NCBI GenBank assembly: GCA_944322855.1
Contig: CALUQG010000003.1
Coordinates: forward strand, 62,001 to 126,000
DNA length: 64,000 bases
DNA from: Candidatus Gastranaerophilales bacterium
GTDB taxonomy: Bacteria; Cyanobacteriota; Vampirovibrionia; Gastranaerophilales; Gastranaerophilaceae
Direction: 5' to 3'
In this document: positions 1 to 7,484 of the stretch, piece after piece
Layout of the letters: each line of letters opens with the position of its first letter
How positions within the stretch are numbered: position 1 is the first letter of the stretch
The notes under the pieces: model-generated
Databases searched by the model: none
Told to the model about the DNA's origin: nothing
What the model saw: the letters and a program-made list of their open reading frames with translations, nothing else
Translations under genes and position numbers: made by a program

Positions 1-1
1 A

Positions 2-790
2 ATTCCTGAATTTCCTGAAAATGTAATCAATCTCTTGTTTACAAGAGATGATGTTGCTCAAATGCTTGCTCTTGATAAGTATATTGATCTTATTATTCCA
101 CGTGGAGGAAAATCTCTTGTTAACTATGTAAAAGACAACACAAAAATCCCTGTGATGGGGCATTCTGACGGCATATGCCATATATATATCGATGAATTTG
201 CCGATTTAAAAAATGCTGCAGAAATTTGTGTTGATGCAAAAGTTCAGTATCCAAGTGCCTGCAATGCTGTGGAAACAATTTTAATACATGAAAGTCTTGT
301 TGAAAATTACCTGCCGCAGCTTGTTGAAGAACTTGAAAAAGCCGGTGTTACCGTAAAAGGCTGTGAAAAATGTAAAGAGTCAGTTCCTCATATTGTTCAA
401 GCAACAAAGGAGGATTGGGCAACTGAATACGGAGATAAAATTGTTTCAATTAAATCAGTAAAAGATATTTTTGATGCAATTGCTCATATAAATGTGTATG
501 GTTCTGGGCATACAGATTGTATCTTGTCTGAAAACAAGCAGTGTGTAGAAACATTCATGAATCTAGTTGATTCTGCAGGTGTTTTTGCAAATGCGTCAAC
601 AAGATTTGCTGATGGTTATAGATATGGACTCGGAGCCGAGGTTGGTATTTCTACCTCAAAAACTCATGCAAGAGGCCCAGTCGGTTTGGAGGGGCTTGTT
701 ATATATAAATACAAATTGTTTGGCTCAGGACAAACAGTTGCTCCTTATGCTGACGGTAAAAAGACATTTATACATCAAAGAATTATTTAA
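2..790 (+). CDS. proA: Gamma-glutamyl phosphate reductase, C-terminal part
   Basis: This is the second enzyme of proline synthesis: it reduces gamma-glutamyl phosphate to glutamate 5-semialdehyde with NADPH. The gene is cut by the left edge of the window. The frame stays open from base 2 (reading IPEFPENVINLL) through the first possible TTG at 35, so about 262 of the family's roughly 415 residues are present and the true start lies outside. Family landmarks are clear: IDLIIPRGG, GHSDGICHIYID, the active-site Cys in PSACNAVETILIH, and GPVGLEGLVIYKY near the end. hemW follows after 8 bases, so the two are probably cotranscribed. Confidence 0.95.
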   Translation: MPEFPENVINLLFTRDDVAQMLALDKYIDLIIPRGGKSLVNYVKDNTKIPVMGHSDGICHIYIDEFADLKNAAEICVDAKVQYPSACNAVETILIHESLVENYLPQLVEELEKAGVTVKGCEKCKESVPHIVQATKEDWATEYGDKIVSIKSVKDIFDAIAHINVYGSGHTDCILSENKQCVETFMNLVDSAGVFANASTRFADGYRYGLGAEVGISTSKTHARGPVGLEGLVIYKYKLFGSGQTVAPYADGKKTFIHQRII

Positions 791-798
791 AATATAAA

Positions 799-1890
799 AT
801 GACTCAAAGCGCATATATTCATATACCTTTTTGTAAAAGAAAGTGTTATTACTGTTCTTTTGTTTCGTATGAAAATAAAAGAGATTTGGATTTTGACGAT
901 TATCTTAAAATACTCTTAAAGGAGATTGAATATTTTTACAAAGGTGAAAATCTCAAAACTCTTTATATAGGCGGAGGTACACCGTCTATTGTTGATGCAA
1001 AATATTATAAAAAGATTTTGAAACTTTTTTCTTTTGAAAAAGATGCGGAAATAACTATCGAAATCAATCCTGAAACTGTCGATATAGAATATTTGTCAGC
1101 ATTGAAAGAAATTGGCTTCAATCGTATTTCAATCGGGGTACAATCTTTTGATGACAAAATACTAAATTCAATAGGGAGAGTTCACAATTCAGCGAGAGCA
1201 ATTGAAACTGTAAAAGCTGCTCAAAATGTCGGATTTTACAATATTAGTGTTGATTTTATCTATGGTTTACCGGGGCAGACTCTTGATGGATTTGTTAATG
1301 ATTTGAAAAAAGCTGTTGGTCTTTGTGTATCTCATATTTCGCTATACGGATTGAAGATTGAGAAAGGATGCAAGTTCTTTATTCAAAAACCTGATGCGCT
1401 GCCGGATGATGATATGCAGGCGGATATGTATCTTGCAGCAATAAAATACCTTGGTGAAAATGGCTTTTTACATTATGAAATAAGTAATTTCTGTAAGGCT
1501 GAGAAATATTCGAGACATAATTTGAACTACTGGAATGATGGAGAGTATTATGGTTTTGGTGCTGCAGCACATGGCTATGTAAATAACGTTAGATATTCAA
1601 ATTTTTACGGTCTTGAACAATACCAGAATAATTTTACGCAGAAGCCGTATTCAAAAGTTCTTTCAAAAAAAGAACAACTGGAAGAAACTATATTCCTTGG
1701 ATTTCGAAAAGGCGAAGGAATAAACATACAAGAGATTAACAGTAAATTTGATATTGATTTTGAAAATCTTTTTTCAAAGATTATAGATAAATATGTACAA
1801 AGCGGACATTTAATAAAAACGCAGACAGGATACAGACTTTCTGATGAGGGCTTTTTGCTGTCTAATATTGTGCTTTCAGAGTTTATTTGA
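799..1890 (+). CDS. hemW: HemW-type radical SAM protein (heme chaperone family)
   Basis: Radical SAM protein of the HemW family (coproporphyrinogen III oxidase-like). Members bind heme and are thought to deliver it to target proteins. The 4Fe-4S motif is C12-x3-C16-x2-C19 within HIPFCKRKCYYCSF; the residue two after the third Cys is Phe, as in HemW, whereas HemN has Cys there. GGGTPS (58-63) is the SAM-binding glycine motif, and the last ~80 residues resemble the HemN_C winged domain. 363 residues is normal for HemW. The start lies 8 bases after proA with no good Shine-Dalgarno, which suggests coupled translation. No other heme genes are in the window. Confidence 0.92.
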   Translation: MTQSAYIHIPFCKRKCYYCSFVSYENKRDLDFDDYLKILLKEIEYFYKGENLKTLYIGGGTPSIVDAKYYKKILKLFSFEKDAEITIEINPETVDIEYLSALKEIGFNRISIGVQSFDDKILNSIGRVHNSARAIETVKAAQNVGFYNISVDFIYGLPGQTLDGFVNDLKKAVGLCVSHISLYGLKIEKGCKFFIQKPDALPDDDMQADMYLAAIKYLGENGFLHYEISNFCKAEKYSRHNLNYWNDGEYYGFGAAAHGYVNNVRYSNFYGLEQYQNNFTQKPYSKVLSKKEQLEETIFLGFRKGEGINIQEINSKFDIDFENLFSKIIDKYVQSGHLIKTQTGYRLSDEGFLLSNIVLSEFI

Positions 1891-2005
1891 ATTGTAAAAA
1901 TTCATTAACAATTATGGAAAAAACAGGAAAAATCATTAAAGTTTAAATGAAAATTTTCCGACATACATAATGAAAGTGTAAAGTAATCGTCAAAAGGGAC
2001 AAGCA

Positions 2006-2200
2006 ATGAATTCCAATTTTTTCTCAAACAAAGATCCTGAACTTCCTAATTTGAATTTGAAAACTCTTCCAAAAATCAAAAAAGGTTTACCCAAAATACA
2101 AATGAAAGGTGATTCTGATTTGTTATTTGAAATAGACGGAAAAAATGTACTGCTTGACGATGTTGCAGAAAAATTCAGCAATTTATATTTTAATTCATAA
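2006..2200 (+). CDS. Small hypothetical protein
   Basis: A 64-residue reading frame that I do not recognise. It starts at an ATG with AAGGGA seven bases upstream, its codons look like those of neighbouring genes, and it ends just before a bidirectional terminator, all of which favour a real gene. The N-terminal half is Pro/Lys/Leu-rich (LKTLPKIKKGLPKI); the second half is more acidic and may form a short helix (DVAEKFSNLYF). There is no signal peptide or membrane segment. An opposite-strand frame over the same bases (1990-2181) has no better support. No function is proposed. Confidence 0.5.
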   Translation: MNSNFFSNKDPELPNLNLKTLPKIKKGLPKIQMKGDSDLLFEIDGKNVLLDDVAEKFSNLYFNS

Positions 2201-2232
2201 GTTTTTTATATGATGAAATCAACATAATTTCA

Positions 2233-2265
2233 AAAGACTCCGGTTTTTAAGCCAGAGTCTTTTCT
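2233..2265. terminator. Bidirectional rho-independent terminator
   Basis: The stem AAAGACTCCGG / CCAGAGTCTTT has one mismatch, a short A/T-rich loop, and T-runs on both strands. It closes the small gene ending at 2200 (rightward). It also overlaps the last codons and stop of the convergent gene 2247-2936 (leftward). Confidence 0.7.
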
Positions 2266-2936
2266 TTAGATTTCAACGCAAAATACTCACTTTCATCAAT
2301 ATCGTCGTCTTTCTTTTTTGTTTCTGTTTCGGCTAGTTTTTTATTTTTTTCTGCAATATTATTAAGTTCTTTCCAGTCAAGCTTTTTGTTGCTTACTTTT
2401 TCTTTGTCAGGGAAAAGAGATTTGCCTATTTTATATCCGGCTGTGCTGCCTGCAATTGAACCAATTACAAAGAAAATACCTTCGGCAGCTGATAGTAAAG
2501 CAGATAGTTTTTTGTTTTTGATGTTGTTTCTGATGTTTTTCATTTTTTGAGATTGAAGACCTACTTTCATTAAACCTTCAACTCCAAACATTGCAGACAT
2601 TCCTAAAATTTCTCTTTTCAATGCTGTTTCTTTGTCATCGGAAACAAGGACTCTGTATCCTGCAGCACCTACAAGCAGAGGGTTGACATGTCTGCTGGCC
2701 CAGTCAGCTCCTTTTGCGGCCATTTGCAAAGCTTTATTCTCTTTTGCAATTGCGCCCATTGCGTCAATTGCTGCTTGTGCTCCTTTTCCAAGAGCATTGT
2801 CAAGCTGAGCAGCACTCCTTGCTGCATTTGTAAATTGGCCGACATCAGCAAATATTTTACCTTTGTCTTCGGTATTTATTACTTTGTCAGCATTTCTTAC
2901 ACCGAATAATGTCGATTTTACAAGTACGTCGTACAT
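2247..2936 (-). CDS. Hypothetical Ala/Gly-rich, probably membrane-associated protein
   Basis: A 229-residue protein that I do not recognise. The first ~90 residues are Ala-rich and amphipathic (AARSAAQLDNALGKGAQAA). The middle has two hydrophobic stretches (around NPLLVGAAGYRVLV, and LSAAEGIFFVIGSIAGSTAG at ~145-165), with a glycine-zipper look in the second. The C-terminal ~60 residues are highly charged (KKKDDDIDESEYF) and probably soluble. There is no signal peptide. The segment DDKETALKREILGMSAMFGV resembles segments of the two hypothetical proteins at 12981-14346, so they may be distant relatives. The end of the gene lies inside a terminator. Function unknown. Confidence 0.65.
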   Translation of the reverse strand: MYDVLVKSTLFGVRNADKVINTEDKGKIFADVGQFTNAARSAAQLDNALGKGAQAAIDAMGAIAKENKALQMAAKGADWASRHVNPLLVGAAGYRVLVSDDKETALKREILGMSAMFGVEGLMKVGLQSQKMKNIRNNIKNKKLSALLSAAEGIFFVIGSIAGSTAGYKIGKSLFPDKEKVSNKKLDWKELNNIAEKNKKLAETETKKKDDDIDESEYFALKSKEKTLA

Positions 2937-3064
2937 GCATCCACCTTTACACTAATCACTTCCTGTATATATATAAAAACATTCTGTGAAAAAAAATTGC
3001 CTGAGTATTTTTATTATTTACAATCGTAATAATGTGCTAAAATGTAAGCAGGAGTTGACTTTTA

Positions 3065-3274
3065 ATGCTAAAAAAAATCGCAGTGTTTTTAATAAATTTA
3101 TATCAGAAATTTTCAGCGCTAAAACCGCCTGTATGCAGGTTTTACCCGACTTGCTCTCAATATGCAAAAGAGGCAATTTTGAAATACGGAATAATAAAAG
3201 GCGGATGGCTTAGTGTGAAGCGGATTTGCAGGTGTCATCCTCTCAATCCGGGCGGTTACGATCCTGTACCTTAA
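3065..3274 (+). CDS. yidD: YidD, membrane protein insertion efficiency factor
   Basis: A 69-residue YidD protein. It is a small membrane-associated factor linked to YidC-dependent insertion of inner-membrane proteins. The family signature is complete: an N-terminal amphipathic helix ([14 protein letters not shown]), the Cys pair in [33 protein letters not shown], and the ending [14 protein letters not shown] lies 11 bases before the ATG. The usual partners rnpA, rpmH and yidC are not beside it; the gene stands alone between two hypothetical or metabolic genes. An overlapping frame at 2986-3213 is a shadow. Confidence 0.95.
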   Translation: MLKKIAVFLINLYQKFSALKPPVCRFYPTCSQYAKEAILKYGIIKGGWLSVKRICRCHPLNPGGYDPVP

Positions 3275-3365
3275 TACAAAAAAGGCATGCCGTCAAAATT
3301 CTTAATGGCATGGCTTAAAACCATTGTGTTATCTATGATTACAGCTTATTTTGATAAATTCTTGG

Positions 3366-3394
3366 CATGCTTAAATTTTTCGAGCATGTTTTTT
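3366..3394 (+). terminator. Rho-independent terminator after yidD
   Basis: The stem CATGCT (3366-3371) / AGCATG (3383-3388) has an 11-base loop and is followed by six T. The same AGCATG can alternatively pair with CATGCT at 3401-3406. An upstream weak hairpin, CATGCC (3286-3291) / GGCATG (3307-3312), uses the same core sequence. Confidence 0.5.
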
Positions 3395-3420
3395 ATCCGG
3401 CATGCTCTAATTTTGAGGAT

Positions 3421-3981
3421 TTATTGTTGAATTGATTTAATTTCCCGGCAAGGATTGCCTACAGCTACAACATTAGCCGGTATATCTTTTGTAACAACAC
3501 TTCCTGCTCCGATTACTGTATTATCGCCGATTGTGACACCAGGTAATATAACGACATTGCCTCCAATCCAAACATTGTTTCCGATTGTTATCGGCTCCGC
3601 TGTTTCAATCCATTTAATACGTTCTTTGGCTTCTATTGGGTGAATAGCACAATAAATTCCTGTATTAGGGCCAATGGCGACGTTATCTCCTATTTTTACT
3701 TTAGCACAGTCTAAGATGACAAGATTGTGATTTGCGTAAAAATTTTCGCCAAGTTCTATGTTATATCCGTAATCGCAAAAGAAGTTGCTTTCAATTGTAT
3801 AATTCTTTCCTGTTTTTCCGAGAATTTTTTTTAGTATTGCTTTTCTTTTTTCCGGTTCGCTATTTGGCGTATTGTTGTAATCAAAACAGAGTGTTTTTAC
3901 TTTTGTTCTATCATTTTTTAATTCAGCACATTCAGGATTGTAACTTTCCTGTGAAAGCATTTTTTCTTTTTCTGTTTTCAT
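3421..3981 (-). CDS. Sugar O-acetyltransferase (maltose/galactoside acetyltransferase family)
   Basis: A left-handed beta-helix acetyltransferase of the Maa/LacA/NodL family. These enzymes transfer acetyl from acetyl-CoA to the 6-hydroxyl of free sugars or sugar derivatives. The N-terminal maltose-acetyltransferase cap (~1-55, EKMLSQESYNPECAEL) is followed by hexapeptide repeats (IGDNVAIGPNTGIYC, IGNNVWIGGNVVILPGVTIG, IGAGSVVTKDIP). The catalytic His is in AIHPI, as in LacA. Its 186 residues match the family. It converges on yidD across a hairpin-rich gap and is otherwise alone. The exact sugar acceptor cannot be told from sequence. Confidence 0.88.
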   Translation of the reverse strand: MKTEKEKMLSQESYNPECAELKNDRTKVKTLCFDYNNTPNSEPEKRKAILKKILGKTGKNYTIESNFFCDYGYNIELGENFYANHNLVILDCAKVKIGDNVAIGPNTGIYCAIHPIEAKERIKWIETAEPITIGNNVWIGGNVVILPGVTIGDNTVIGAGSVVTKDIPANVVAVGNPCREIKSIQQ

Positions 3982-4106
3982 TATATAGACTCCACATGCT
4001 TTTTTTTATTTATAAGAAATTATATTATATGCAAGAAATTTTCAAAATATGTTATTCTTTGTATATTGTTTCGATTAAATTTTTAATTTTTAAGAAAGGA
4101 TTAATG

Positions 4107-4598
4107 ATGTTTAAGAAATTTTCAATCAAATCTTTTGCTTTAGGAATATGCTTTGTTTTGATTGTCTGTATGTCCGTGCAGGCAGCTTTTGCAAAAGTTT
4201 CTCAAAAAACTTTAAGAAAATATCTTACCGAGCATTCTCTTGTTGTTGTAAAAGACAATAAAACAACATTTTATGAAGGAAGAGGGATTAAACCTTTGAT
4301 AAATTATTTGAAAGAAAATGATTTTGAAAATGCCTATGTCGCTGACAAAAGAATAGGTAAAGCATCAGCATTGCTTCTTGTTTACGGTAAAGCAAGACAG
4401 GTGTACACTCCGGTAATATCAAAGCCGGCAGTAAAAGTTTTTGAAGACAACAATGTAAAATATACCGCAGATGAGGTTGTAGAAAATATCAAAAATCAGT
4501 CAGGAACAGATCTTTGTCCGATGGAAAAAAAGGTAATGAATATAAATAGTCCGCAAGAGGCTTATGAGCTTTTTTCGGAACTATTTAAAGATAAATAA
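4107..4598 (+). CDS. Exported hypothetical protein with signal peptide
   Basis: A 163-residue protein of unknown function. The frame is open far upstream, but the ATG at 4107 is the best start: AGAAAGGA ends six bases before it, and a signal peptide begins there (FKKFSIKSFALGICFVLIVC, then a likely cut after VQAAFA). An ATG three bases earlier is the alternative. The mature part is basic and soluble, has no recognised domain, and mentions a single Cys (DLCPMEKK). It ends directly in a strong terminator shared with alaS. It is probably periplasmic or surface-exposed. Confidence 0.7.
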   Translation: MFKKFSIKSFALGICFVLIVCMSVQAAFAKVSQKTLRKYLTEHSLVVVKDNKTTFYEGRGIKPLINYLKENDFENAYVADKRIGKASALLLVYGKARQVYTPVISKPAVKVFEDNNVKYTADEVVENIKNQSGTDLCPMEKKVMNINSPQEAYELFSELFKDK

Positions 4599-4602
4599 AA
4601 AG

Positions 4603-4627
4603 GGTCAGGTTTAACCTGACCTTTTTT
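4603..4627. terminator. Bidirectional terminator between exported protein gene and alaS
   Basis: A perfect 7-bp stem GGTCAGG (4603-4609) / CCTGACC (4615-4621) has a five-base loop, with A-run before and T-run after. It serves the rightward gene ending at 4598 and the leftward alaS ending at 4641. Confidence 0.9.
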
Positions 4628-4640
4628 ATTTTTTGATAAC

Positions 4641-7313
4641 TTAAATCATCTTGAGTTCTTTTTCTACAGTTTCAAGAATTTTGTCTAAATTTTGAGCATT
4701 GGAGCCTGCTCCCTGGGCAAAATTCGGGCGGCCTCCGCCTTTACCTTCTGTAGCGGCAGCTATCTCACCAACTATTTTGCCTGCATTAACTCCTTTTTGG
4801 ACAAAATTATCTGAAACTTTGACCATAATAAAGACACCGCCGTCTTTTTTTACGGAGCCTACAACAATAATGCTGTTGCCGAGTTTGTCAGAGAGCTTTT
4901 CAACAAACTCTTTTACCATAGGCGGTTCAAAATCTTCTATTTTAGAAATAAATAATTTTCCGTCTTTGATTTCCTGCGTTTTGCTGAGGAATGTAGAAAA
5001 TTTTGCATTGGCTATTTCTTTTTGAAGTTCAACAGTTCTTTTTGTAAGTGTTTTGTTTGTTTCGATGAGCTTGTCAACACGCTCACCTATCTCATTCACC
5101 TGTGATTTAAACAGATGAGCAAGTTTTTCTGCTTCTTTTGCTCTTGTATTCAGAAAATTATAAGCTGCATCGGAAACCACAATTTCTATACGTCTTGAAC
5201 CGGCTGAAATAGCGGATTCTTGTACAACTTTGGCAAGTCTTATTTGTTCTGTGTTGTTTACGTGAGTACCGCCGCAAAGTTCACGTGAGATAAAATTGCC
5301 TTTTTCGTCTTTTATTCCAACAACACGAACTTTATCTCCGTATTTTTCGCCAAACAATGCCATTGCTCCGCATTTTTTTGCTTCTTCAGCATCCATTATA
5401 TCTGTGTGCTGTTTGTATCCTGCTGATATCCAGCTATTCAAGATTTCTTCCACCTGCTCAATTTCAGAAGCTGTCATTGCTCTGTCAAAAGAAAAGTCAA
5501 AACGTGCTTTGTCGGGTTCAACCTGGGAACCGGCCTGTTTTACACCGCTGCCGAGTACTTTTATCAAGGCAGCCTGTAAAAGGTGGGTGCTTGTGTGATG
5601 TGCGGTGATTTGTTTTCTTCTTTCAACATCAATTGCAGCACAGACATTATCATCAGGTTTTACGGAACCCTCTGTAATTTCTGCTCTGTGAGCATAGAGA
5701 TTGTCAACTTTAAAGGTGTTGAGTACTTTTGCTTTAAAGTTTTGTCCCTGTATAATACCTGTGTCGCCTACCTGACCGCCGCATTCTGCATAAAATGGCG
5801 TTGTATCAAGGATGATATCTACAATTTCACCTTCATCAGCGCTGTTTATAATCTTTGCGTCTTTAACAAGGGCGGCTATTTTTGATTCGCTGCAGGTTTC
5901 TTCATATCCTGTAAATTTAGTTTCACCGTGTTTTTTTTCAATATCAATATATATCAAATCATCAGTGAGAATAATTTTTTGTGCAGCTGCTTTAGCCCTT
6001 TCTTTTTGCTCTTTCATGCAGGTTTTAAAGCCATCTTCATCAACTTTCACCCCTTTTTCTGCTGCTATTTCAACAGTCAATTCAAGAGGAAATCCGTATG
6101 TATCATACAGTTTAAATGCATTTTCCCCATTGATTTCTTTAGAACCGTCAGACAGTAATTCATCAAGAAGCTTTTGTCCTCTATCCAGAGTCTGTTTGAA
6201 TTTTTCTTCTTCTTTTTTTATTACGTCTTTGATTTTGCTTCTGTTTTCTTCAAGTTCCGGATAAGCTTTTTTGTAGTTGTCCACAACTGTATCAACAATG
6301 TTATACAAAAACGGCAGTTCTAAACCGAGTATTTTTCCGTGTCTCAGGGCCCTTCTCATAATCATACGAAGAACGTAGTTTCTTCCTTCATTTCCGGGAA
6401 CTATTCCGTCAGAAATCATAAATGATACACATCTTGCGTGGTCTGTTATTATTCTCAATGAAACATCGGTTTTGTCATCTTTTTTGTATTCTTTGCCTGT
6501 CATTTCGCATACTTTGTTCAAAATAGGCATTAACAAATCAGTTTCAAATGTTGAAGTTTTTCCTTGAACTACCATTGCTATTCTTTCCAGCCCCATGCCT
6601 GTATCGACATTTTTCTTTTCAAGAGGAGTGAAATTGCCTTCTTTGTCTTTGAACAGTTCTGTGAATACAAGGTTCCAAATTTCAACCCATCTGTCGCATT
6701 CACATGTTGCAACAGAACAGTTGTCCGAACATTTCAGTTCTTCACCCAAATCGTAGTGGATTTCAGAACAAGGGCCGCAAGAACCAACATCTGAAACAGG
6801 GCCCCAGAAGTTGTCTTTTTTCCCTTTTCTGAATATTTTTTCAGCCGGTATACCGACTTTGTTGTGCCATATGTCAAAGGCTTCGTCATCATCTTTATAG
6901 ATTGTTATGTAGAGTCTTGCAGGGTCAAGATGAAGGTAGTTTGTAACAAAATCCCATGCCCAGGGAATGACTTCTTCTTTGTAATAGTCACCGAAGGAGA
7001 AATTTCCAAGCATTTCAAAAAATGTATGATGTCGTGGAGTTCTTCCTACATTTTCTATGTCAGAATCTTTACCGCCGGCACGTGCGCACTTCTGGCAGGA
7101 GGTAATCCTTGCAGGTGTGTAAGGACATTCTTCATAGCCGAGAAAATATGGTACAAACTGCAGCATACCTGCTGTTGTTAAAAGTACTGTCGGATTGTCC
7201 GGTACGAGAGATGAACTTTTTACAATTGTGGACTGGTGTTTTTCTGCAAAAAACTTTAAGAAAGCCTCTCTTATTTCTGCTCCGGTTAAAATTTTATGTT
7301 GAGTTTCTGACAT
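4641..7313 (-). CDS. alaS: Alanyl-tRNA synthetase
   Basis: It charges tRNA-Ala with alanine. At 890 residues it is full length. It has the class II catalytic domain at the N-terminus (GRTPRHHTFFEMLGNFSFGD), the editing domain with the zinc/substrate motif HHTSTHLLQAAL, the partner motif CGGTHVNNT, and the C-terminal C-Ala domain with the glycine-rich GKGGGRPNFAQGAG. A Cys-rich insertion (CSDNCSVATCECDRW, ~190-205) is of the zinc-binding type found in some bacterial AlaRS. The start has AAAGGAAA seven bases upstream. It is divergent from the helicase gene across 171 bp. No T-box leader was seen. Confidence 0.98.
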   Translation of the reverse strand: MSETQHKILTGAEIREAFLKFFAEKHQSTIVKSSSLVPDNPTVLLTTAGMLQFVPYFLGYEECPYTPARITSCQKCARAGGKDSDIENVGRTPRHHTFFEMLGNFSFGDYYKEEVIPWAWDFVTNYLHLDPARLYITIYKDDDEAFDIWHNKVGIPAEKIFRKGKKDNFWGPVSDVGSCGPCSEIHYDLGEELKCSDNCSVATCECDRWVEIWNLVFTELFKDKEGNFTPLEKKNVDTGMGLERIAMVVQGKTSTFETDLLMPILNKVCEMTGKEYKKDDKTDVSLRIITDHARCVSFMISDGIVPGNEGRNYVLRMIMRRALRHGKILGLELPFLYNIVDTVVDNYKKAYPELEENRSKIKDVIKKEEEKFKQTLDRGQKLLDELLSDGSKEINGENAFKLYDTYGFPLELTVEIAAEKGVKVDEDGFKTCMKEQKERAKAAAQKIILTDDLIYIDIEKKHGETKFTGYEETCSESKIAALVKDAKIINSADEGEIVDIILDTTPFYAECGGQVGDTGIIQGQNFKAKVLNTFKVDNLYAHRAEITEGSVKPDDNVCAAIDVERRKQITAHHTSTHLLQAALIKVLGSGVKQAGSQVEPDKARFDFSFDRAMTASEIEQVEEILNSWISAGYKQHTDIMDAEEAKKCGAMALFGEKYGDKVRVVGIKDEKGNFISRELCGGTHVNNTEQIRLAKVVQESAISAGSRRIEIVVSDAAYNFLNTRAKEAEKLAHLFKSQVNEIGERVDKLIETNKTLTKRTVELQKEIANAKFSTFLSKTQEIKDGKLFISKIEDFEPPMVKEFVEKLSDKLGNSIIVVGSVKKDGGVFIMVKVSDNFVQKGVNAGKIVGEIAAATEGKGGGRPNFAQGAGSNAQNLDKILETVEKELKMI

Positions 7314-7484
7314 ATCATTTTCCTTTTTATTTCTGTTTCATAGTTAAATTTTACTATAAAAATAAGAAAGATAAGCAGTTTCTGTCGATTATGAAATGTT
7401 AGTTTATTAAAATTTGTTAAAGGTTTCTCAGTCCTGTAACAACTATTTTTGTTTTTAAACTTAAAACAAAAAAGGAGCGAGTAT

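Noticed and set aside
1990-2181. Opposite-strand frame over the small gene at 2006
   Set aside because: Its start lacks a ribosome site and it ends without a terminator; the forward frame has both an AAGGGA site and a terminator.
3732-4106. Upstream extension of the exported protein gene at 4107
   Set aside because: It lies antisense to the acetyltransferase gene, is Phe/Leu/Cys-rich and has no start signals; the signal peptide begins at 4107.
5920-5945. A8 homopolymer in alaS as a contingency tract
   Set aside because: Runs of A/T of this length are common here by composition, and alaS is essential.
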